NCBI RefSeq assembly: GCF_002943525.1
Contig: NZ_CP025394.1
Span: 6,525,001 to 6,589,000, forward strand
Reading direction: 5' to 3'
Origin: Kitasatospora sp. MMS16-BH015
GTDB taxonomy: Bacteria > Actinomycetota > Actinomycetes > Streptomycetales > Streptomycetaceae
DNA length: 64,000 bases
Part shown: positions 26,108 to 32,800 of the stretch, one piece after another
Layout: every line of letters begins with the position of its first letter
Position numbering within the stretch: the first letter of the stretch is position 1
Program-made: the position numbers and the translations under genes
Notes under the pieces: model-generated
Database searches by the model: none
What the model was told of the DNA's origin: nothing
What the model saw: the letters and a program-made list of their open reading frames with translations, nothing else

Positions 26108-27229
26108 GTGGAGTCAGGTTTACAACGGGCCCGGCGGTTCATGATCCTGGCCACTGGCCTGTTCCGGGCCACCCACCTGGTCGGCGGAGCGGTCGCGGCG
26201 ATCGGCGACCGCACCGGTCTGCTGCTGTTCGGGCTCTCGCTGACGACCAGCACCGCGCTCTACCTCCCGGGCTACCGGCGGGACCGGCTCGGCCGCTACC
26301 GGCTCTGGGCCGACGCGTTGGTCACCGGCTGCCTGGTCCCCGTCCTCGCGCTGCCGGCCGTCAACGGGCCGATCACCCCGGCGGTCTCCTGGGTGGCGCT
26401 GCTCGGCAGCTCCTCGGCCGCCGCCGTGGCGGCCGGGCTCGACGGCAGGTCGGCACTGAGTGCGATCGGGCTGGTCTCCGCCGTACACGCGGCCTGCTAC
26501 CTGCAGTCCGGGCAGGCCGCCGCGTTGGGCGGGCACCTGCTCTCGCTGGTCTCGGCCGGCGTGATGGCGCACATCTTCTGGCGCTACCTCCACCGCCAGG
26601 GCGCCATGCTGGACGAGGCCCGGGAGCGGGCCCTGGTCGCCGAGGCCGCCCGGGCCCGCCGGACCGAACGGGCCGCCCAGCACCGGGCCTTGCACGACAC
26701 CGTGCTGGCCACCCTGACCGCCATCGTCCACGAGCGGGTCGACCCCACGGCGGAGACCTTCCGGGAGCGCTGTGCCCGGGAGGCCTCCTACCTGCGCCGG
26801 CTGATCCAGCGTTCGGACGAGGAGGAGGGCCAAGGCGGTGACCTCGCGGCGGGCGCGGCCCTGGAACAGGCGGTCGCCGCGGCCGAGGGCATCGGCCTCA
26901 CCGTCCACACCCGCTACCACGCCCTGCCCGTCCTACCCGCCCAGGTGGCCCGGGCCCTGGCCGCCGCGGTGACCGAGGCCCTGAACAACGTCCGCCACCA
27001 CGCCGGGACTTCGACCGCGCACTTGACCGCCACCGGCAGCGGCCGGGGCATCGTCGTCACCGTGGCGGACGAGGGCTGCGGCTTCGACAGCAGCGCCACG
27101 ACGGGCACTGGCACCGGCACCGGCCTGCGCCGGTCGGTGCACGGCCGGATGACGGAGATAGGCGGCAGCGCAGCGGTGGACAGCGCCCCCGGCGAGGGCA
27201 CCCTGGTGGAGCTCACGTGGCCGGCCTGA
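26108..27229 (+). CDS. NarL-type sensor histidine kinase of the lanthipeptide locus
   Basis: A 373-aa membrane kinase. About four to five hydrophobic segments lie within residues 10-155, then a charged helix. The phospho-acceptor region RALHDTVLATL has its His at ~196. The HATPase shows the N-box TEALNNVRHHA and G1 box VADEGCGF. GTG 26108 was chosen because AGGGAG lies 6 nt upstream. Codon 5 is TTA (26120-26122), the rare Leu codon that needs the bldA tRNA in streptomycetes, so the kinase is probably made only in development or late growth. It overlaps the response regulator gene by 13 nt. Confidence 0.9.
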   Translation: MESGLQRARRFMILATGLFRATHLVGGAVAAIGDRTGLLLFGLSLTTSTALYLPGYRRDRLGRYRLWADALVTGCLVPVLALPAVNGPITPAVSWVALLGSSSAAAVAAGLDGRSALSAIGLVSAVHAACYLQSGQAAALGGHLLSLVSAGVMAHIFWRYLHRQGAMLDEARERALVAEAARARRTERAAQHRALHDTVLATLTAIVHERVDPTAETFRERCAREASYLRRLIQRSDEEEGQGGDLAAGAALEQAVAAAEGIGLTVHTRYHALPVLPAQVARALAAAVTEALNNVRHHAGTSTAHLTATGSGRGIVVTVADEGCGFDSSATTGTGTGTGLRRSVHGRMTEIGGSAAVDSAPGEGTLVELTWPA

Positions 27230-28143
27230 CCCCGGAGCCCGGCGGCCCGATCACGTCTCCCGCCTGCCCGCCCCCGGAGCCCGCCGACCCGACTCCCGAG
27301 CCCGGCGGCCCGCCCACGAAGCCCGGGGGTGCGGCTGAGGCGTCTGCCGGCCCGCCCCCGGCTCCCGGCGGCCCGATCGCGTCTCCCGCCGACCCGACCC
27401 CCGGGCCCGGCGGCCCGTCCCCGAGGCTCGGGGACACAGCAGAGGCGTCTGCCGACCAGCCCCCGGACTCCGCCGATCCGAACCCTCATCCCGCCGGCAC
27501 GGTCACTGTCGCCGCCGTGGACGACGACCGGATGCTGCTGGAGGGCCTGGCCTCCTGGCTGACGCGGGCGCCGCATCTGCGGCTGCTGGACTGCGCCGTC
27601 ACCGTGGACGAGCTGCTGGCCGGCCCGGGGCGGCACGCCGATGTGGTGCTGCTCGACCTACTGCTGCGGGACGGCTCGGCGCCCGAGGCGAACGTCACCC
27701 GGCTCCGACTGGCCGGGCCCCGGGTGCTGATGATCAGTACGCAGGGCGAACCGGCCGCCATGGTTGCCACCGTCGAGGCGGGCGCGGCCGGCTACCTGAC
27801 CAAGGACCACGCCCTGGACCGCCTGGTGGCGGCGATCGACGAGGTGGCCGCCGGCCGGCCCGTGCACTCGCCCGAGCTGGCCTTCGCCCTGGCCAACGAC
27901 GAGCGGCCCGTCCGGCCCAAGCTCAGCCCGCGTGAGCTCCAGGTGCTCCGCGACTACGCCTCCGGCCTGACCCTCAAGGCAGCCGCCCGCCGGGCCGGCA
28001 TCAGCCCGCAGACGGCCAAGTGGTACCTCGACCAGGTCAAGGCCAAGTACCAACAGGCTGGCCGCCCCACCTTCACCAAACTCGACCTGGCCGCCCGCGC
28101 CCGCGAGGACACCCTCCTCACCGGGCTCACACCCCCGGACTGA
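27217..28143 (+). CDS. NarL/LuxR-type response regulator with Pro-rich N-terminal extension
   Basis: A 308-aa response regulator. Residues 1-95 are a Pro/Gly/Ala-rich extension containing a duplicated 42-residue unit. The receiver domain starts near 96 with a complete phosphorylation pocket: acidic triad DDD at 102-104, Asp147 in ADVVLLDLLL, Thr in MISTQG and Lys in YLTKDH. The C-terminal HTH is LSPRELQVLRDYASGLTLKA ... GISPQTAKWYLDQVK. No in-frame start exists between the extension and the receiver domain, so the extension must be translated. GTG 27217 overlaps the kinase gene. The likely target is the lanthipeptide operon. Confidence 0.9.
   Translation: MAGLTPEPGGPITSPACPPPEPADPTPEPGGPPTKPGGAAEASAGPPPAPGGPIASPADPTPGPGGPSPRLGDTAEASADQPPDSADPNPHPAGTVTVAAVDDDRMLLEGLASWLTRAPHLRLLDCAVTVDELLAGPGRHADVVLLDLLLRDGSAPEANVTRLRLAGPRVLMISTQGEPAAMVATVEAGAAGYLTKDHALDRLVAAIDEVAAGRPVHSPELAFALANDERPVRPKLSPRELQVLRDYASGLTLKAAARRAGISPQTAKWYLDQVKAKYQQAGRPTFTKLDLAARAREDTLLTGLTPPD
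27241..27480 (+). repeat. 126-nt tandem duplication within the response regulator gene
   Basis: The sequence beginning GGCGGCCCGATCACGTC at 27241 recurs at 27367 (GGCGGCCCGATCGCGTC). The second copy has an internal deletion of about 7 codons. It encodes the Pro-rich extension (GGPITSPA... and GGPIASPA...). Both copies keep the reading frame. Confidence 0.8.
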
Positions 28144-28502
28144 CCGGTCCTGGGGCCTGGCTCCGTGCGATGGCACGACGGACGGCAGCCAGCAGAGCAG
28201 GTTCGAGAGGTAGTCCCGCCCCGGCGTATGACGTCCGCCTCGCCCATTCCTGGCCGGGGGGTCGTCCTTGAGCTGCCTCCGCGTTCCCCGTTCCTGCCGC
28301 ATCCACGGCACCGGCGCATCCGGGCATGTGGCGGGAATCGTTCGCTCGCGCTCCCTTCAGCTCAAGTTAATACGAAACGGACCGGTCAAACCGCAGTCCT
28401 GTGCATGCCTCATCGCACACATGACTACCAGGGCCGCCCCCTGTAGGGCGAACGCCACTGCTCCACCGGCCCGAGCTACATCACGAATTCAGCTCTGGCG
28501 AC
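28144..28502. other. 359-nt non-coding junction downstream of the lanthipeptide locus
   Basis: It holds the right 30-nt repeat copy (28161-28190). After it comes ordinary GC-rich sequence to about 28330, and then a change to AT-richer DNA that continues into the next genes. No gene, tRNA or strong hairpin is seen here. Confidence 0.5.
28161..28190 (+). repeat. 30-nt direct repeat, right copy
   Basis: Identical to 20930-20959 in sequence and orientation. It begins 18 nt after the response regulator stop codon, so the repeat pair marks the edges of the lanthipeptide gene set. Confidence 0.9.
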
Positions 28503-29180
28503 TCATTTATGATTCAATTTATTCCAATTGCCGACCCACTCCGGGGGATCTTCGAGTCGGCTGATGAAATATTCGAGGCGTGCGCGCTCGCCGCCAATTA
28601 TGTTGACAATGAGAGCTGCCACTCCAAAACCTTCTGCGGCATCCTTGTAGAGTTGCCAAAGTCCCGCGCGTGCGGCACTTGCGCAAGCGCCGACTGGAGT
28701 CCCGTTGACCATCTCCTCGCCCTCGCCGCTAATGCTCCGGAGAATCGTGGTGTGAAGCTTGTGGCGAGCCTCGGGGTGGAGCTCTTCGCTCAATGCGGCC
28801 ACCATTACGGTGATGGCAACGGGCGTGACCTCGAAAATGATGGTTCCATGCTCGACGTGCCCCTCGAAATCAACCCGTCGAATTTTCTCTTCCGTGTTCG
28901 CGGAAATCAGATTGCGCAAGTCGGTGGCAAGATGGCCGGCCGGGCGCCCGCAGCCACATTCATACGAATCCCAATCGATTCGATCAATCTCAAGCGTCGA
29001 CAGCCTCAAGTTGGCCCCTGGAGGTTCGGGAAAATTGGAGGTCCATCATACCTGGGCAGGTCAAAGTACGGGCCATGCTCGAATCGATGATCCGGAAAGT
29101 GCATCTGACACGTCGAGCGGACCTCTATCTCTCCAGAAGAAATGCGAAGGGAAGGGGGAATGGCATTCCCAGAGGCTCGA
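28330..29180. other. AT-richer segment suggesting horizontal transfer
   Basis: Base composition drops visibly from the >70% GC of the surroundings, with runs such as AATATTCGAGG, CCAATTATGTTGAC and CATTTATGATTCAATTTATT. It covers the putative immunity gene and toxin tip and borders an IS3 remnant. The exact GC value was not computed. Confidence 0.75.
28503..29009 (-). CDS. Putative immunity protein / small alpha-helical hypothetical
   Basis: A 168-aa soluble, mostly helical protein beginning RLSTLEIDRIDWDSYECGCG. It has alternating amphipathic segments (HEAT-like impression: AITVMVAALSEELHPEARHK, GACASAARAGLWQLYKDAAE), without signal peptide or membrane helix. The start is TTG 29009, overlapping the stop of the upstream fragment (TTGA) with AGGGG 5 nt before it. 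A small gene coupled to the 3' end of a possible secreted-toxin gene is the usual layout of toxin-immunity pairs. Function is inferred only. The opposite strand is also open but reads less like protein. Confidence 0.55.
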   Translation of the reverse strand: MRLSTLEIDRIDWDSYECGCGRPAGHLATDLRNLISANTEEKIRRVDFEGHVEHGTIIFEVTPVAITVMVAALSEELHPEARHKLHTTILRSISGEGEEMVNGTPVGACASAARAGLWQLYKDAAEGFGVAALIVNIIGGERARLEYFISRLEDPPEWVGNWNKLNHK

Positions 29181-29215
29181 CTGAAGAAGACTTCATCCAA
29201 CGCCCACCCGGTACC
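29006..29215 (-). pseudogene. Possible C-terminal tip of a polymorphic toxin, 5' part lost
   Basis: About 69 codons (ALDEVFFSRASGNAIPPSLR ... FPDHRFEHGPYFDLPRYD) are in frame with an upstream IS3 transposase fragment and stop inside the start of the putative immunity gene. Acidic/His/aromatic residues are dense, as in small toxin domains, but no family is recognised. The rest of the original gene is missing, apparently replaced by the insertion element. It may equally be a meaningless open frame. Confidence 0.35.
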
Positions 29216-29455
29216 GTTCCGGTCCGCGACCGTCGTGCGGACCGTGCGCCGCAGGCGACGCCCGGCCAGCCCGCGTCCCCACAGCAGCCGGGCAACGCGC
29301 TTGCGGGGGACTGCACCGTGCCGTTCCCACAGCTCGCGGGTGCTCCTGGGGATGCCGTAGGCGCCGTTCGACTCGCTGTGGATCTCCTCGATCAGCCCGG
29401 CCAGTTCCTCATCCGCCGCCCTGCGGGCCATGCGGACGGGGGCGCGCGTATCCAT
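29216..29455 (-). mobile_element. IS3-family transposase OrfB fragment
   Basis: About 80 codons match the N-terminal HTH-containing region typical of IS3 OrfB: LAGLIEEIHSESNGAYGIPR, then TRELWERHGAVPRKRVARLL and GLAGRRLRRT. The catalytic DDE core is absent and no second ORF (OrfA) is present, so this is a dead remnant. It marks the boundary between the AT-richer scar and the following GC-rich genes. Confidence 0.75.
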
Positions 29456-29531
29456 CGGTAGAAACCCGGACGCCGAGACCCTCAGCCCGAATATCCGCTT
29501 CTCAGAAGTGTCCACACCACGGGGTAAAGCC

Positions 29532-29579
29532 CACTGAGCCGGTTCGTCCGGCTGTGCATCGCTGTGCCGGGCCTCAGTG
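29532..29579 (-). terminator. Possible terminator after the methyltransferase gene
   Basis: CACTGAG (29532-29538) and CTCAGTG (29573-29579), extended by CCGG pairs inside, can form a stem about 37 nt after the stop of the minus-strand methyltransferase gene. Confidence 0.45.
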
Positions 29580-29615
29580 GCGTCGGGGCGCCCGCCGAGG
29601 CCCGGGGTAGCGAGG

Positions 29616-31406
29616 TCAGCTCTTGCGGGCGTGTAGGACGCTGCCGCCGAGGGGGAGGGGGGAGAGGCCGGTGAGGGTGAGGCCGGCGGTGGTGAGGAGG
29701 GTGGCGTAGTGGGGGGCCGTGCGTTCGCGGCCGCCGACGTTGCACATCATGTGGAGGTCCCAGGCGGTGGCGAGGGAGGGGGAGCCGTCGGTGGGGAGAA
29801 CGCGTTCGACGATGAGGAGCGAGGCGTCGGTGGGCATCGCCCGGGCGCAGTGGCGGAGGATCTCGCGGCAGCGGTCGTCGTCCCAGTCGTGCAGGATCCG
29901 GGAGAGCACGTAGACGTCTCCGCCCGGCGGCACGTCGGCGAAGTCGCCGCCGTGGAAGGCGACTCGGGCGGGGTCGAGGCGGCGGCGGGCCGCGTCGATC
30001 ACGTGCGGGCGTTCGAGGAGGGCGCCGCGCAGCCGGGGGTGGGCCTCCAGCAGCCCGGCCAGCAACTCGCCGGTGCCGCCCGCGACGTCCACCACCGTGC
30101 CGCCGGCCGAAGCGGCGGCGGTGATGGCGGGGTGGGCGGCCAGCGGCTCGAACATCCGGGCGCTTGCCGCCATCGAGCGGTCGAAGAGTTCGGCCAGCTG
30201 CGGGTCCCGGGCGAAGTGCTCGAAGTGGTTCTCGCCGTGCAGGTGGTCGAAGGCGGTCTCGCCGGTACGCACGGTGTGGGTCAGGTGGGCGAAGGACTGG
30301 TAGAACGGCCCGCCGTACATCAGGGCCAGCGGGCGCAGCGAGCCGGTGGCCTCGCTGCGCAGCAGCGCCCCGAGCGGGGTGAGCCGGTGGCCGTCCGCGT
30401 CCTGGGTGAGCACTCCGTGCATGGTGAGGTAGCGCAGCAGGGTGGCCAGGGCGACCGGATCGGCCCCGACCGAGCGGGCCAGCGCCTCGGTGCCGGTCGC
30501 GGTGTCGGTGGCCAGCACGTCGGCCAGCCGGAGCCGGGCGAAAACGGCGAGCGCCTGGGTGGTCCAGGCGCCGGTCATCAGCCGCAGAAGCGTTTCGGCC
30601 GACGAGGCGTCAGAGGCCTCGGAGGCGTCATCGGCGTCAGAAGAGTCAGAGGCGTCGGAGGCGTCAGAGGTTTCGGTCGGGGTGGCGGAGAGGTGGGCGG
30701 CCAGGGCCTGGCGGTGGTCGCCGGGGGCATAGAGCTCGATCCGGCGGTATTCGGTGCCGGTGGCCGGCGGGAGGGTGAAGTAGAGGACGGTGCCGTTCTC
30801 GTGCGGGTTGTGGCCTCCGCCGTCGGGCGTGGCGCCGTGCTGGGTGAGCAGGGTGGTGAGCCCGCGCAGTGCCAGCGGGTCGGGCCGGGTGACCTCGAAG
30901 GCCAGGTGGGCCTCGTGCTGGGCGGCCCGCTCGTGGTCGGCCACCGCGGTGAGCGCGGAGCCGGGCGGGACGGTCAGGGCGAAGACCTCCACCATCCGGG
31001 GCGAGCCGTCCGGGCCGGTCACGGTGGGGCGCAGGATCCGCACGTCCAGCTCGGCCGGGTCGAGCTGGTGGCGACGGGCGAGTCGGTCGCGGACCACCAC
31101 GCTGGGCTGGGTGCCGGTGCCGGTGGGCAGCCCGGCGGCGGTGAGGGCGGCTCGTAAGGCCTGACGGTCGGCCGGGAAGACCGAGACCGCGGCGTGGGCG
31201 AACCGGCAGCGTCCGGCCAGCGCCCGCAGATCGGGCCCGGTCAGGCCCGGCAGCAGCCGGGGGAGCAGCGTGGCGGCGTCCTGCTCGCGGACGAACTCGG
31301 CGGCGGCCCGCAGCCGGGCCTCGTCGGTCGGCACCGGCCCGGGCGGTGGCGCAGGGGCCGGGGAGGGCGAGGGCAGGGTCGGTGGGTACTGCGCGATCGT
31401 GGTCAT
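29616..31406 (-). CDS. SAM-dependent O-methyltransferase fused to an N-terminal VOC-like domain
   Basis: A 596-aa fusion. Residues ~28-245 form an N-terminal part whose second half (HLAFEVTRPDPLALRGLTTL ... GGGHNPHENGTVLYF ... RIELYAP) resembles a vicinal-oxygen-chelate half-domain. A low-complexity Ser/Asp/Ala linker follows at ~250-275. The C-terminal ~320 residues are a small-molecule O-methyltransferase with a dimerisation helix region, SAM motif VVDVAGGTGELLAGLL and HDWDDDRCREILRH. Codon 84 is TTA (31155-31157), suggesting bldA dependence. It follows the PobA-like gene by 60 nt and probably modifies the same phenolic product. Confidence 0.8.
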   Translation of the reverse strand: MTTIAQYPPTLPSPSPAPAPPPGPVPTDEARLRAAAEFVREQDAATLLPRLLPGLTGPDLRALAGRCRFAHAAVSVFPADRQALRAALTAAGLPTGTGTQPSVVVRDRLARRHQLDPAELDVRILRPTVTGPDGSPRMVEVFALTVPPGSALTAVADHERAAQHEAHLAFEVTRPDPLALRGLTTLLTQHGATPDGGGHNPHENGTVLYFTLPPATGTEYRRIELYAPGDHRQALAAHLSATPTETSDASDASDSSDADDASEASDASSAETLLRLMTGAWTTQALAVFARLRLADVLATDTATGTEALARSVGADPVALATLLRYLTMHGVLTQDADGHRLTPLGALLRSEATGSLRPLALMYGGPFYQSFAHLTHTVRTGETAFDHLHGENHFEHFARDPQLAELFDRSMAASARMFEPLAAHPAITAAASAGGTVVDVAGGTGELLAGLLEAHPRLRGALLERPHVIDAARRRLDPARVAFHGGDFADVPPGGDVYVLSRILHDWDDDRCREILRHCARAMPTDASLLIVERVLPTDGSPSLATAWDLHMMCNVGGRERTAPHYATLLTTAGLTLTGLSPLPLGGSVLHARKS

Positions 31407-31466
31407 GCCGGATCGCTCCTCGTCGGTAGGAGTACAGGGAGGGGAGGGGAAGGAGATGAGGGGAGG

Positions 31467-32648
31467 TCAGAGGCCCACGTAGTGCTGGGCGAACCAGTCC
31501 TGGTCGGCGCGCGAGGTGCGCAGGGAGTCGAGCCGGGCCCGGCGCAGGCGCTCCTGGAAGGGGTCGCGCTCGGGGTGGAGCAGGCGGATCATCCACCGGG
31601 AGAACTCCTGGGCCCGCCAGATGTGGGCCAGGCAGCGTTCGGAGTAGTGGTCCAGGCCGCTGGGGTCGCCCCGGAGCAGGTCGTCGGCGAGGGCGGCGGC
31701 CAGGAGTTCGGCGGCCAGTACGGCGAGGTTGGCGCCCTTGGCGGCGGATGGGCTGATCAGACTGGCGGCGTCGCCGGCCAGCAGCAGGGAGCCCTGGCGC
31801 AGCGGCTCGACCACGTCGGATTCGAGGGCGACCACCCCGCGCTGGGTGATCGGGCCCTGGTGCAGTGGGCCGTAGCGGTCGGCCTGGAGTCGGAGGCTGA
31901 GTTCGGCCCAGATACGTTCCTGCGGCCAGGCGGCCGGGTCCGTTCCGGGCTCGCACTGGAGGTAGTAGCGGGTGATCCGGTCGGTGCGGGCCATGTGCCC
32001 GGCGAAGCCGTGGGGGTGGACGGCGTAGCCGACGGCGTCCAGGCTCGGCGGGGCCTCGGCGAGCAGGGCCAGCCAGCTGACGCCGTGGTCGCGGCGATGG
32101 TGCCGGACGGTGGGGCCGAGCGCCCGGCGCCCGGCCCCGTGCCGGCCGTCGCAGGCGGCCACGTACCGACCCTGCCAGCGCACCGGCCGGCCCTCGGCGG
32201 CCCGGGCGGTGACGGTGGGGGCGTCGGTGTCCGTACCGTGTACGGCCAGCGCCTCGGTGTCGAAGGCGATCCGGCCGCCCGCCGCCAGGTAGGTGTCGAG
32301 CAGGTCGGCGACCAGTTGCTGCTGCGGGTAGACGGTGTGCGCCTCGCCTCGGCCGAGCTGGTCGTAGTCGAGCCGGAACCGGCCGTCCTCGGTGCGGAAC
32401 TCGCAGCTGCCGTGCGAGCTGCCGCCGCGTGACAGGCCCTCGGCCAGGCCGTGCCGCTGCAGCGTGCGGACGGTGTCGGGGGCGAGGTAGCCGGCCCGGG
32501 CCCGGTCGGCCAGGGTGGCTCGGCCGGCTCGTTCCAGGATCACGCAGTCGATGCCCTCGCGGTGCAGCAGGTTGCCCAGGAGCAGGCCCGCCGGGCCCGC
32601 GCCGAGGATCAACACCTGGGCACTGCCGCCGTTCTGATCTTCTGTCAC
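31467..32648 (-). CDS. PobA-type FAD aromatic monooxygenase
   Basis: A 393-aa flavoprotein of the 4-hydroxybenzoate 3-hydroxylase group. VLILGAGPAGLLLGNLLHRE (FAD Rossmann) and RARAGYLAPDTVRTLQRHGL are at the N-terminus. The second FAD motif LLLAGDAASLISPSAAKGAN carries the GD residues, RIWRAQEFSRWMIRLLH is the PobA-like segment, and it ends in HYVGL. It likely hydroxylates a phenolic acid. It is upstream of the fused methyltransferase and downstream of a terminator and the MFS pump, on the same strand. Exact substrate unknown. Confidence 0.85.
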   Translation of the reverse strand: MTEDQNGGSAQVLILGAGPAGLLLGNLLHREGIDCVILERAGRATLADRARAGYLAPDTVRTLQRHGLAEGLSRGGSSHGSCEFRTEDGRFRLDYDQLGRGEAHTVYPQQQLVADLLDTYLAAGGRIAFDTEALAVHGTDTDAPTVTARAAEGRPVRWQGRYVAACDGRHGAGRRALGPTVRHHRRDHGVSWLALLAEAPPSLDAVGYAVHPHGFAGHMARTDRITRYYLQCEPGTDPAAWPQERIWAELSLRLQADRYGPLHQGPITQRGVVALESDVVEPLRQGSLLLAGDAASLISPSAAKGANLAVLAAELLAAALADDLLRGDPSGLDHYSERCLAHIWRAQEFSRWMIRLLHPERDPFQERLRRARLDSLRTSRADQDWFAQHYVGL

Positions 32649-32743
32649 GAGTAGTGGATCTTAGACATGGTCCAGCTGCCGCCCCGGCCCGATTCACCCG
32701 TATGCACTAGATCTTGAGGTCGGTGTAACCGTGGGTACGCCAA

Positions 32744-32778
32744 CGGCCCCCGGTGACCGTGGAGGTCACCGGGGGCCG
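32744..32778 (-). terminator. Terminator of the MFS gene
   Basis: CGGCCCCCGGTGACC (32744-32758) and GGTCACCGGGGGCCG (32764-32778) pair perfectly over 15 bp with a 5-nt loop, 22 nt past the MFS stop codon. It separates the pump from the monooxygenase gene. Confidence 0.88.
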
Positions 32779-32800
32779 CGGAGTGGGCAACCCGGGTGGG

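Noticed and set aside
28200-28230. Possible tRNA T-loop (GGTTCGAG) near the right 30-nt repeat
   Set aside because: No acceptor, D or anticodon stems can be drawn around it, so it is not a tRNA attachment site.
28509-29090. 193-codon plus-strand frame opposite the putative immunity gene
   Set aside because: It has no coherent domain or RBS. The minus strand reads as a normal amphipathic protein and is coupled to an upstream frame.
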